Assembly: GCA_963669455.1 (NCBI GenBank)
Contig: OY770026.1
Span: 1,550,001 to 1,614,000, forward strand
Reading direction: 5' to 3'
DNA length: 64,000 nt
DNA from: JAWKWH01 sp963669455
GTDB lineage: Bacteria; Pseudomonadota; Alphaproteobacteria; Rhizobiales; Rhizobiaceae
In this document: piece by piece, positions 18,376 through 26,669 of the stretch
Position numbering within the stretch: the stretch's first letter is position 1
Layout: every line of letters begins with the position of its first letter
Notes under the pieces: model-generated
What the model was told of the DNA's origin: nothing
Databases searched by the model: none
The model's input: only the letters and a program-made list of their open reading frames with translations
Position numbers and translations under genes: made by a program

Positions 18376-19368
18376 TTAGAGGATCCGGTTGTGCAAAACG
18401 CTCTGCACGGCGGCAACGACATCATCCTTTTGCGGAACGGAGGCCTCTTCGAGCGTCAGATTAAAAGGAACTGGTGTGTTCATTCCGGCAACGATTTGAA
18501 CCGGAGCATCCAGGCTGTAGAACGATTCCTCCTGAATGATTGATGAGATGTCAGATGCTATTCCGCCGCGGCGCACTGCTTCTTGTACGATCACGCAGCG
18601 ATTTGTTTTCGCTACTGAATTCAGGATTGCGTCTCGATCGAGCGGAACCAAGGTTCGCGGATCGAGCACCTCGGCGGAAATGCCCATCCCGGCTAGTTCC
18701 TCGGCCGCATCCAACGCGCGCGGAACCATGTTTGACCAGGCGATTAGAGTGACGTCGTCTCCCTCACGCTTGATATCAGCCACGCCGAATTCGGTGATTA
18801 GTTCGCCTTCGGGTACATGACTCTTGGTCATGTATAGGTGCTTGTGTTCGATGAACATCACGGGGTCTGGTTGGCGCAGCGCATATTTTAACAAGCCTTT
18901 TGCGTCAACTGGCGTTGACGGCATCACCACGCGCAGACCCGGAATATGGTAGAACAAGGCTTCAAGACTTTGCGAGTGTTGGGCGGCAACGCCACCACCT
19001 GTGCCGCCTTGCGTTCTTAAAACAAAAGGCACACGGCCACTTCCGCCAGTCATCAAACGGAACTTGGCAGCCTGGTTGACGATCATGTCCATGCCGAGCA
19101 TGGCAAAATCAACATAAAGGATTTCTACAATTGGACGCCCGCCGGCAATCGCTGCGCCAACACCCACACCAATCATGCTGGCTTCGGAAATTGGCGTATC
19201 GCGGACGCGGCCGGATCCGTATTTTTCCAAAAGTCCTTCGGTGACCTTATAAGACCCCCCGCGTTCTGCAATGCCTTCCCCGATGATGAAGATTTCATCA
19301 TCCCGGGCCATTTCTTCAAACAATGCCTCACGTAATGCTTCTCGATACATCAACTCACGATCTGACAT
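18376..19368 (-). CDS. 2-oxoacid dehydrogenase E1 component, beta subunit
   Basis: 330 residues. It has the E1-beta pattern: REALREALFEEMARDDEIF, GEGIAERGGSYKVTEGLLEK, DTPISEASMIGVGVGAAIAG, EILYVDFAMLGMDMIVNQAA, and the conserved QSLEALFYHIPGLRVVMPST. The C-terminal transketolase-like domain follows (LIAWSNMVPRALDAAEEL; LVPLDRDAILNSVAKTNRCV). With the alpha subunit it forms the thiamine-dependent decarboxylase. It resembles acetoin/branched-chain/pyruvate-type two-subunit E1s; the exact 2-oxo substrate cannot be read. The start has GGGAGGAAC upstream; E1-alpha ends 48 bp before. Confidence 0.92.
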   Translation of the reverse strand: MSDRELMYREALREALFEEMARDDEIFIIGEGIAERGGSYKVTEGLLEKYGSGRVRDTPISEASMIGVGVGAAIAGGRPIVEILYVDFAMLGMDMIVNQAAKFRLMTGGSGRVPFVLRTQGGTGGGVAAQHSQSLEALFYHIPGLRVVMPSTPVDAKGLLKYALRQPDPVMFIEHKHLYMTKSHVPEGELITEFGVADIKREGDDVTLIAWSNMVPRALDAAEELAGMGISAEVLDPRTLVPLDRDAILNSVAKTNRCVIVQEAVRRGGIASDISSIIQEESFYSLDAPVQIVAGMNTPVPFNLTLEEASVPQKDDVVAAVQSVLHNRIL

Positions 19369-19416
19369 CGTGTTCCTCCCTTCAGGTGATTTTTCCGGAT
19401 GCGCTCTAGGCGTGTT

Positions 19417-20400
19417 TCAGTAGTCCGCGACGAATTCTTCGAATTCTTTGACGGAAACCTCTCCAGCAGACTTCGCCGCAACAACTGCGGCCTCGAATTC
19501 TGCTTCGATCTCGGCTTCGATGCTTGCTACTTCCTCTGGTGTCGCCTTGCCCATTTTGACGAGGTTGTCGCGCGCGCGATCCACCGGATCCCGGTCCTTG
19601 TAATATTTGAGCTTTTCCTCGGGCATGTATTTGCCAGGATCGTTCACATGATGGCCGCTATGTCGGAAAGTGACAGCTTCGATCAGGATCGGGCCCAGGC
19701 CAGCGCGGCATTTCTTCACGGCTTCCGAGACTGTTTCATAGACGACAAGACTGTCGTTACCATCAATGCGATGGCTTTCTACCCCAATTGCTTCCCCGCG
19801 CTTGTAAAGCTCAGTTTCCCGGGTCGCTTCCGCCAGTGTGGTCGAAACCGCATATTGGTTGTTTTCCACGATCAGGATGAAGTTCAAATTCCAGATTGCG
19901 GCTAAGTTCAGAGATTCAAGAAATGTGCCATTGTTGCTGGCGCCATCCGTTGAAAACGAGATTGTAACGGCATCGGATCCACGAACCTGGGCAGCCATCG
20001 CTGCACCCACACCCAAAGGTGTGCTGGCACCGACAATCCCGTTTGCACCAAGATTATTTTTGGTGATGTCGGCGATATGCATTGAACCGCCATAGCCTTT
20101 GCAATAGCCAGTCTCCTTTTGGAGAAGCTCGGCCACCATACCTTCAACCTTTGCGCCTTGGGCGATGCAATGACCATGCCCCCTGTGCGTGGAAGCGATA
20201 TAGTCACCTTCTTCCAATGCCGCGCAGGCCCCAGTCGCAATTCCCTCTTGCCCGAGATAAGGGTGAAAATATCCGCGCACGAGGCCCTGACGGTAAAGTT
20301 TGATGCCCTCAAGTTCGAAATTTCTAATTTTGTAGGCGGTTGTGAAAAGTTCTTCCAACAGCTCTCTAGGCGGCACGTTTCCCTTTTTCTTGGCTGGCAT
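19417..20400 (-). CDS. 2-oxoacid dehydrogenase E1 component, alpha subunit
   Basis: 327 residues. E1-alpha marks are YFHPYLGQEGIATGACAALE, YIASTHRGHGHCIAQGA, GYGGSMHIAD, GIVGASTPLGVGAAMAAQ, and the thiamine diphosphate/metal motif with DGASNNGTFLESLNLAAIWN ... ENNQYAVST. HSGHHVNDPGKYM corresponds to the regulatory/active-site loop. A Lys-rich start (MPAKKKGN) is normal for acetoin-type subunits. It is the first gene of the five-gene leftward operon and is divergent from the RpiR regulator; a GGTGGAAATTT box lies ~80 bp upstream. Confidence 0.92.
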   Translation of the reverse strand: MPAKKKGNVPPRELLEELFTTAYKIRNFELEGIKLYRQGLVRGYFHPYLGQEGIATGACAALEEGDYIASTHRGHGHCIAQGAKVEGMVAELLQKETGYCKGYGGSMHIADITKNNLGANGIVGASTPLGVGAAMAAQVRGSDAVTISFSTDGASNNGTFLESLNLAAIWNLNFILIVENNQYAVSTTLAEATRETELYKRGEAIGVESHRIDGNDSLVVYETVSEAVKKCRAGLGPILIEAVTFRHSGHHVNDPGKYMPEEKLKYYKDRDPVDRARDNLVKMGKATPEEVASIEAEIEAEFEAAVVAAKSAGEVSVKEFEEFVADY

Positions 20401-20846
20401 CTATTGTGTCCTCCTGTTTTCCGGCGGTTCTTGTAACGAATTTCCATAGCCATACCATAAAAACGCATTTAGTAAAGAAATTTCCACCATATTGGTTGCG
20501 CAGTCAATTTTGCCCATACTGCCATCGATGCATGTTGGGTTTTTCGGCATTCTTGGTTTTTATTGAATTGTATTTTTTCTAATAAGTAACTGAAAATATT
20601 ATAAGATTATAATGCTCTTGCGGAGAACTGCGCACGATCGCCTAATAAGAATGCTCTGGAAAAATGGTGAAATTTTCTTTCACAGTAAATTTGGTGGAAT
20701 TTTCCCTCTATACTGCCTTTGGTCCGGTTGTTAAAGACTATGGAGGGCAAGCGCGCGCCGAGCCAAGCGGGAATGACAGTTCGGCTGAACTTTGTGATAC
20801 TTCCACGGGAATCTAACCGTAGAAAATAGAGGCGGAAAAGCAAGAC
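20401..20846. promoter_or_regulatory. Divergent control region between E1-alpha operon and RpiR gene, with three operator-like boxes
   Basis: 446 AT-rich bases without a gene. Box 1 is AAATTTCCACCATA at 20478-20491, identical over 14 bases to one before the sugar-importer operon. Box 2 is ATGGTGAAATTTTC at 20664-20677; box 3 is TTGGTGGAATTTTC at 20691-20704. On the minus strand TTGACT (20507-20502) could be the -35 of the E1-alpha operon, placing box 1 over the -10 area. Binding by the adjacent RpiR-type regulator is inferred. Confidence 0.55.
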
Positions 20847-21716
20847 ATGAGTGACAAAGGCATAGCTTTAAGGCTTCAAGAGAAATACGGACAATTGAGA
20901 AAATCAGAACGGTTGGTCGCGGATTACCTTCGAGGACATCATTCGCAACGGCTGGAAATGTCCATAACCGAATTTGCAAACATGCTTGAGGTCAGTGAAG
21001 CAACGATCAGTAGATTCACAAGGGCTCTTGGCTACAAGGGGTTTGCAGACATGAAGCTTGCTCTCGCGTCTGAGAGTATTTCCACTGGCAAATATGTAAA
21101 TCTGCCCGCCGAAATGACGGAGAACGATTCGCTTGGTGACATGAGCTTCAAGCTATTTGGTGCGCTAAGCTCAGCAATGGCGGAAACTCAGAAGCATATT
21201 GTTGACAGCGATATACAAAGAGTAGTGTCTGATGTTCTTAAGTCCGAGGAAATCATTTTCCTCGGTGTTGGGGGGGCAGTGGCGGTTTGTGAGGAAGCAG
21301 TCCATCTGTTCCTCAAGGCCGGTGTGAAAGCGACCAGTCATCGGGACGGATATACACAGCAGGTTGTCGCAGCTACTGCGTCCAACCAGGCAACCTTTGT
21401 GGGGATTTCTCACACAGGAACCACCGAAGATGTTGCGGATGCTCTTTCGGTTGCCAGACGGCGAGGCGCTAAGACCGTTGCAATAACCAGCAATCTTAAT
21501 TCCCTGGTGAGCAAGGCTGCGGAAATTTCCCTGTGGACCTGGACGCCTGACACGCCTCAGATGCCTCTCTATGGTGATTTTCTTGAAGGTCGTATTTGCC
21601 AAATATACATTATCTATCTCATCTATCTTGGCGTTCTTTTTCAATCGGATGGCGCGGCACCAAAGTCTTTGGAAGAAACTGCCAAAATTCTAAAGCAGTA
21701 TTTTCTCAGAAAATAG
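20847..21716 (+). CDS. RpiR/MurR-family transcriptional regulator (HTH + SIS)
   Basis: 289 residues. The N-terminal ~75 residues form the HTH_6 domain (RLQEKYGQLRKSERLVADYL, SITEFANMLEVSEATISRFT, LGYKGFADMKLAL). A SIS domain spans ~115-260, starting EEIIFLGVGGAVAVCEEA and containing GISHTGTTEDVADALSVARR and KTVAITSNLNSLVSKAAE. SIS domains of this family bind phosphosugars, so the effector is probably a phosphorylated intermediate of the adjacent pathway. It lies between two sugar-related operons that share the same upstream box, which suggests it controls both. Whether it represses or activates is not visible. Confidence 0.9.
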   Translation: MSDKGIALRLQEKYGQLRKSERLVADYLRGHHSQRLEMSITEFANMLEVSEATISRFTRALGYKGFADMKLALASESISTGKYVNLPAEMTENDSLGDMSFKLFGALSSAMAETQKHIVDSDIQRVVSDVLKSEEIIFLGVGGAVAVCEEAVHLFLKAGVKATSHRDGYTQQVVAATASNQATFVGISHTGTTEDVADALSVARRRGAKTVAITSNLNSLVSKAAEISLWTWTPDTPQMPLYGDFLEGRICQIYIIYLIYLGVLFQSDGAAPKSLEETAKILKQYFLRK

Positions 21717-21856
21717 CTATTGGTTCATCGGCCAAAATTGCTGAAATTATTTTATTGCATCTAAGGTCAGCCGATTCTGGAAAAGTGGCCTGGTCAGATT
21801 AGCATTCAGCTTTGTCTGGTGCGGGCAGTTTTGCCTGCAAAATTAAAAAATGACAA

Positions 21857-21917
21857 AAATTTCCACCATAAGGTTGATTTTTGAAAAAATATGCAAAATA
21901 CTTCCATGTGTGGAAAT
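21857..21917 (+). promoter_or_regulatory. Promoter and operator-like boxes of sugar-importer operon
   Basis: AAATTTCCACCATA (21857-21870) is identical to box 1 of the E1-alpha control region. It lies directly upstream of a sigma70-like promoter, TTGATT (21874-21879), 17-base spacer, AATACT (21897-21902). A second, inverted half box GTGGAAATT lies at 21909-21917, just past the -10. Boxes bracketing the promoter fit regulation by the RpiR protein encoded at 20847. The rest of 21717-21991 shows nothing else. Confidence 0.5.
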
Positions 21918-21991
21918 TGCAGGTCATCGCGGCCCAGAGGGGTATATCGCTAAAATTTCTGGATTCGTGACCGAAAACTGGGAGGTAAAAA

Positions 21992-23512
21992 ATGTTCTAT
22001 GTGCCAAAAAATGCAGTCTACAAACCTGTATCGCGGAGGAAATTTCTTGAACTAGGTGGGGGCGGTGTTGCTTCGCTCGGACTTGGGTCACTTGTGGTCG
22101 GGTTGAGTACGGTTATTAGCCGTACACCCGTTCAAGCCGCGTCTTCCGAAGATGCGAAATGGAAGCAATATGCGGGTTCAAAGCTTGTTTTCATGTCAGA
22201 GAATACGCCGCCTTCTTTTGCAATTCGGGACAAGATTAAAGATTTTTATGAGCTAACAGGAATTGAAATTGAGATTATCACAGATGGTTTGCCATCAGTT
22301 CAACAGAAGGTTGGCATCGATCTGCAAAGTGGAAACTCGGATTTCCCAATCAACTATGTTCAGGACAAACCCATCGGCTCGCCATTTGCAGATTACTACG
22401 CCGACCTGACCCCCATGATCGGAGATGAAACGCTGCCCCAGGACCCGGAAGGGTACGGTGATGGCGTTTGGTTTGAGAACTTTCTGGATGCTTGTGGTCG
22501 GTTCTACGACCGTGACCGGCTAATCGCCTTGCCTTATGATGCGGCAGTTGCGTGCACATTTTACCGACAGGACGTCTATGAGGCGAACACCAAAGATTTC
22601 GAGGCAGAATACGGTTACCGGATGGAGTTCAATGAAGACTCGACTTGGAAACATGTTTACGATTTCGCTGAATTCCTGAAACGAAAGCGGGATGGTGGTG
22701 CTGATGTTCCATATGGTTATGCCCAGCACCAGGGGTCTTTTGCCTGGACGACACAACTTGATGTGCAGCGGATGTTCTTTGCCCATGGTCGCTGGCTTGA
22801 CTGGGAAATTGACGACAAGCTCGGCAGCAAGGCGCCGCCGCCTTCAAATTGGGGCGATGAGCAGTCCGTCTTGCTGATGAATAAGTTCAAGGAGCAGGCC
22901 GGCGTCTGCCACCCAGACAATTTGGCCAACGGAACGCTAGAATTGAATACCGTTTATCAGTCGGGCAACATTGCGATGCAGGTTCAGTATCATGAGTTTG
23001 CTGCGTCGATTGAAGATGAAACGACATCGAAGGCTGCAGGTGGTCGAACAGCGTACGCGCCATGTCCGAAGGGCGAGGCGAGCTGGATCCTTAATGGTGG
23101 TCCGGCCGTGAACGGTACCAATTGTGGTGTCGGTGGAATCGGTATCAATGGAAACGCATCCGAAGATGTACAGCGCGCGGCTTATCTGTTCTGCGTCTAT
23201 GCGACTTCGTCGAACATCCAGTTCGATGTTCTGACCGGCCTGGGCGGAACGCCCACACGGAAATCGGTTATGGACAAGCCGGGTGTTGCAGAAGCACGCA
23301 AGCGTCCGTCCACCATGCCGAATGCTCTGACCTTTGACGCTGTCTACGATCACGGCATCAAGGACCCGCACTTTGTGCTGGGGCCGAAAGTTCCCGAAGC
23401 CAACGAGTATCACACGATCCTTGCTGCTGAAACGCAGCGTTGTCTGTCGGGGCAGGTTTCACCGGAAGAGGCTTGCAACAACATCAAGTCTCAAATTGAT
23501 AACCTTCACTAG
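21992..23512 (+). CDS. Sugar ABC transporter substrate-binding protein (CUT1, Tat signal)
   Basis: 506 residues. The N-terminus carries a twin-arginine export signal, SRRKFLELGGGG, followed by a hydrophobic stretch ending TPVQAA, so it is exported folded through Tat. The mature part resembles family 1 (MalE/SmoE-like) extracellular solute-binding proteins: KIKDFYELTGIEIEIITDGL, VQQKVGIDLQSGNSDF, a GDGVWFENFLDA segment and WILNGGPAVNG. ATG 21992 follows GGGAGGT at good spacing. It is the first gene of the rightward importer/kinase/aldolase operon. The ligand is probably a polyol or monosaccharide; it cannot be specified. Confidence 0.85.
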   Translation: MFYVPKNAVYKPVSRRKFLELGGGGVASLGLGSLVVGLSTVISRTPVQAASSEDAKWKQYAGSKLVFMSENTPPSFAIRDKIKDFYELTGIEIEIITDGLPSVQQKVGIDLQSGNSDFPINYVQDKPIGSPFADYYADLTPMIGDETLPQDPEGYGDGVWFENFLDACGRFYDRDRLIALPYDAAVACTFYRQDVYEANTKDFEAEYGYRMEFNEDSTWKHVYDFAEFLKRKRDGGADVPYGYAQHQGSFAWTTQLDVQRMFFAHGRWLDWEIDDKLGSKAPPPSNWGDEQSVLLMNKFKEQAGVCHPDNLANGTLELNTVYQSGNIAMQVQYHEFAASIEDETTSKAAGGRTAYAPCPKGEASWILNGGPAVNGTNCGVGGIGINGNASEDVQRAAYLFCVYATSSNIQFDVLTGLGGTPTRKSVMDKPGVAEARKRPSTMPNALTFDAVYDHGIKDPHFVLGPKVPEANEYHTILAAETQRCLSGQVSPEEACNNIKSQIDNLH

Positions 23513-23518
23513 CAAAAA

Positions 23519-23546
23519 GGAAGGGCGCATCTTTCTGCGCCCTTCC
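23519..23546 (+). other. Strong intercistronic hairpin after binding-protein gene
   Basis: GGAAGGGCGCA, loop TCTTTC, TGCGCCCTTCC: a perfect 11-bp stem seven bases after the stop codon. No T-run follows on the plus strand (TGATC), so it most likely protects the binding-protein mRNA 3' end and lowers read-through into the permeases; a run of A before it would be a T-run only for minus-strand transcripts. Confidence 0.7.
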
Positions 23547-23667
23547 TGATCGGTATCTGCTTTGGCGTTGTTGTATGCCGGTGCCAATTCAATTTGGCCC
23601 CGGATTCAGCGCCAAAGCCCAAACAAATGTGACAGTAGCCTCCGCTGTTCAAATCTGGGTAAAAACC

Positions 23668-24654
23668 ATGACGATCAGTACAAAAATAGTAGGCCATCCC
23701 GCCCTATCGGATCAGGATTGGGGCTTTTCAACGATCGATGATCGCCCAGTCGACTATAATCCCAAGCCAAGCCGAATGTTTTATGTCTACCTTGCGGCGC
23801 CAGCAATCCTGTTGCTCGCTGCGATTACCATCTATCCGTTCCTTTGGCTCATTTACATGAGCTTTCACAAAGTCGGATTTGGGGCAGCTTCTGACATATT
23901 TGTCGGAGTCAAAAACTTTGCTCGATTGTTCAATGATGCGAGGTATATTGAAGGCTGGTGGCTTCTTCTGAAATACAGTGCGATATGCCTGTCAATACAG
24001 GTCGTTGTCGGTGTCACGCTAGCTGTCGTCCTCAATAATTCTCGTCATGAAAAAGTGCTTGTCACGCTGTTCCTGATGCCAATGATGGTGTCACCCGTGG
24101 TAGCCGGACTTTTGTTTTACTACCTCTATAACGGCACATTTGGATGGTATCATTGGATATTCCAAAGCCTTGGATTTTTGGATGAGACTTCGATACTCGG
24201 AAGTACTGATACTGCACTATATGGCATAATTCTGGTGGATGTCTGGCAATGGACTCCATTAATCACCCTGATCACATTGGCCGGGCTGAAACGAGTCCCT
24301 CAGGACCAACTTGAAGCGAATATGGTCGATGGCGCCGGCTCAATCAGTAATTTCTTCCATGTGAGCTTGCCCAACATTTATCCTTTCCTTCTGATCGCTA
24401 TCTTATTGCGGTTTATGGACAATTTCCGATTCATTGACGCCATACTGGCCTTGACCGGGGGCGGGCCGGGCAACTCGACACGGCTTCTGCCCGTCTACCT
24501 GTTTGACGTGTCTTTCCAGTTCTTCAAACTTGGTCGCGGTGCTGCCATCGCACTGACCTTGCTGATTGTGACGATCATCCTGGGCATGATTTTGGTCCGA
24601 GTTTTGGAAGATCCGGCGCGCAAAAAAGCTCTCGCTGGCGATTCTGACGGCTAG
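23668..24654 (+). CDS. Sugar ABC transporter permease (MalF/SmoF-like)
   Basis: About 328 residues from ATG 23668; the open frame extends to 23575 but the added part is not family-like. It has six hydrophobic segments beginning FYVYLAAPAILLLAAITIYP and FLWLIYMSFHKVGFG. The EAA loop near residue 215 (LEANMVDGAGSISNFFHVSL) contacts the ATPase, followed by LRFMDNFRFIDAILALTGGG and PGNSTRLLPVYLFDVSF, typical of CUT1 permeases. It would pair with the next gene as the second half of the channel. Confidence 0.88.
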   Translation: MTISTKIVGHPALSDQDWGFSTIDDRPVDYNPKPSRMFYVYLAAPAILLLAAITIYPFLWLIYMSFHKVGFGAASDIFVGVKNFARLFNDARYIEGWWLLLKYSAICLSIQVVVGVTLAVVLNNSRHEKVLVTLFLMPMMVSPVVAGLLFYYLYNGTFGWYHWIFQSLGFLDETSILGSTDTALYGIILVDVWQWTPLITLITLAGLKRVPQDQLEANMVDGAGSISNFFHVSLPNIYPFLLIAILLRFMDNFRFIDAILALTGGGPGNSTRLLPVYLFDVSFQFFKLGRGAAIALTLLIVTIILGMILVRVLEDPARKKALAGDSDG

Positions 24655-24672
24655 CTTCAAGGAACCGTACTC

Positions 24673-25554
24673 ATGGCTTCACGCGAAATTATTTCCTACG
24701 ACAAGGGCGCGCTGGTAAAGATCCTGAAATGGGGCAGCCCGGTGTTCTTGGGCTTTTATCTGATCTGGTCGTTGCTACCGCTGTTCATCATGTTGATGGC
24801 ATCGATGAAGGATCTGCTCGACGCTTTTGCCGTGCCTGCGCCTGGAGATTGGGCAGGGGTAAAAATCTTTTTCGACTTTTCACCGACCTTCACACACTAT
24901 GTCGCGCTCTTTACCGAAAACGGCTTTGGAACCTATCTACTCAACAGTCTTGTGGCATCAATTGGGTCTGCGATCATCGCTGTTACGCTGGGCTCTATGT
25001 GTGCCTACAGCTTGTCGCGCAGTGAGTTTCGCGGAAAAAAGGACCTGCTTTTCTGGATTATCTCGACAAGAATGGCACCTATCGTTGCCGTGATTGTCCC
25101 GCTTTATGCAATCTTTCGTTCGGTTGACTTGGTTGGTACTTTGCCCGGTCTGATCCTCGCCTTCACAACCTTCAACCTGCCGTTTGCGATCTGGATGTTG
25201 AAAGGCTTCTTTGATGGTGTGCCATACGCGATCGAAGAAGCCGCACAGGTTGATGGTCAAAACCGTTTCCAAGCCTTCCTGACCATTCTTCCTCTTGTCG
25301 CGCCCGGCCTCGGGGCCTTTGTCATCCTGTGCATTCTGTTTGCATGGAATGACTTCTTGTTCGCTACAATCATCGGCAGTGGCGGGGCGAAGACGCTGCC
25401 GGCAGCGACCAAGGAATTGATTCAACCACAAAATATCGACTGGGGGAAAATCATGGCGGCTGGCGTTGTTACGACAGCCCCGATGATCCCTCTTGGGCTT
25501 CTCGTCAGACGCTATCTGGTAGCCGGTCTGACGATGGGCGCCGTGAAAGAATAA
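24673..25554 (+). CDS. Sugar ABC transporter permease (MalG/SmoG-like)
   Basis: 293 residues with six hydrophobic segments. CUT1 second-permease features are WSLLPLFIMLMASMKDLLDA near the start, LLNSLVASIGSAIIAVTLGS, AYSLSRSEFRGKKDLLFWII and the EAA loop (EEAAQVDGQNRFQAFLTILP) near residue 192, then FAWNDFLFATIIG. ATG 24673 has AAGGA upstream. It ends 20 bp before the ATPase gene, in the order binding protein, two permeases, ATPase. Confidence 0.9.
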   Translation: MASREIISYDKGALVKILKWGSPVFLGFYLIWSLLPLFIMLMASMKDLLDAFAVPAPGDWAGVKIFFDFSPTFTHYVALFTENGFGTYLLNSLVASIGSAIIAVTLGSMCAYSLSRSEFRGKKDLLFWIISTRMAPIVAVIVPLYAIFRSVDLVGTLPGLILAFTTFNLPFAIWMLKGFFDGVPYAIEEAAQVDGQNRFQAFLTILPLVAPGLGAFVILCILFAWNDFLFATIIGSGGAKTLPAATKELIQPQNIDWGKIMAAGVVTTAPMIPLGLLVRRYLVAGLTMGAVKE

Positions 25555-25574
25555 AAACACAAGGGACGTCCGAA

Positions 25575-26669
25575 ATGGTTGCAGTTTCATTCAACAAAGT
25601 CTGGAAAGACTACGGCGGCGGGGCAATTGCCGTAAAAGATCTCAATATGGCGATCAATGACGGCGAATTTATCTCACTGCTGGGGCCATCCGGGTGTGGT
25701 AAATCCACATCGCTGCGAATGCTTGCCGGTCTGGAGCATATCAGTTCGGGTGAGATTGTCTTTGGAGACAAACCGGTCAACGACCTCCCGCCCAAGGATC
25801 GAGACATTGCAATGGTCTTTGAGAACTATGCGCTTTATCCGCATAAGACCATATTCGACAATATTGCAAATCCACTGAAGCAGGCGAAAGTTGCACAGCC
25901 TGAAATCGAACGCCGGGTTAAAGAAGCCGCCAAACTTCTCGAAATTGATCATCTGTTGCACCGGCGGCCTCAAGAGCTGAGTGGAGGTCAAAAGCAACGC
26001 ACGGCGATCGGGCGCGCAATTGTACGTCAGCCGCAGGTTTTTCTGTTTGATGAACCGATTGCCCATTTGGACGCCAAACTACGCGCAAGGATGCGCAGTG
26101 AACTGAAGCATTTGCAGTACAATCTCGGCATAACCACGATCTATGTAACCCATGACCAACTTGAAGCACTCACCATGGCGGATCGCATAGCCGTTATGAA
26201 CGATGGGGTTCTTCAGCAATTCGGTACGCCTCAGGAAATATACGAGAATCCCGCAAATTCATGGGTCGCGACATTCGTTGGCGAGCCGCAAATGTCATTG
26301 ATGGAAATGCAGTTGGTAAGTAAGAACGGAAGTTCGATGCTTGCCTTTGGCAGCAATACAATTGCCCTGGATGAATCGACTGAAGCACGACTAAGGTCAG
26401 TTAATGATCCGGAGATGCTGGTCGGTATCCGGCCGGACAAGGCTTCCGTTTCGCTTAAAAACAACCGGGGGAGCATCAATGGCGAAGTTTACGCGAGACA
26501 ATTGCTGGGCGCAGACGTTCTTGTAGAAGTCGACACCGGTCATGGCCGGGTGCGTGCCAAGGCGGAGACAAGCTTTGAAGGCAATGTTGGTACACCTTGC
26601 CATTTGAGTTTCGCATCCGAAGACCTTTATTTCTTCAACGCGGAAGATGGAAAGGCGATCCCTCGATAA
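25575..26669 (+). CDS. Sugar ABC transporter ATP-binding protein (MalK/UgpC/SmoK family)
   Basis: 364 residues. Walker A LGPSGCGKST near residue 36, Q-loop VFENYALYPHKT, signature ELSGGQKQRTAIGRA, Walker B VFLFDEPIAHLDAKLRARM and the switch His in IYVTHDQLEA. A C-terminal TOBE/MalK regulatory region of about 120 residues follows, with VGIRPDKASVSL. It energises the two preceding permeases. The conserved signature has GQKQRTAI where GQQQRVAI is commoner, a small variation. The stop overlaps the next start (TAATG). Confidence 0.92.
   Translation: MVAVSFNKVWKDYGGGAIAVKDLNMAINDGEFISLLGPSGCGKSTSLRMLAGLEHISSGEIVFGDKPVNDLPPKDRDIAMVFENYALYPHKTIFDNIANPLKQAKVAQPEIERRVKEAAKLLEIDHLLHRRPQELSGGQKQRTAIGRAIVRQPQVFLFDEPIAHLDAKLRARMRSELKHLQYNLGITTIYVTHDQLEALTMADRIAVMNDGVLQQFGTPQEIYENPANSWVATFVGEPQMSLMEMQLVSKNGSSMLAFGSNTIALDESTEARLRSVNDPEMLVGIRPDKASVSLKNNRGSINGEVYARQLLGADVLVEVDTGHGRVRAKAETSFEGNVGTPCHLSFASEDLYFFNAEDGKAIPR

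Noticed and set aside
20590..20613. TATAAT at 20608-20613 as the RpiR promoter
   Set aside because: No acceptable -35 at 16-19 bases upstream; the region is generally AT-rich so the match has little weight.
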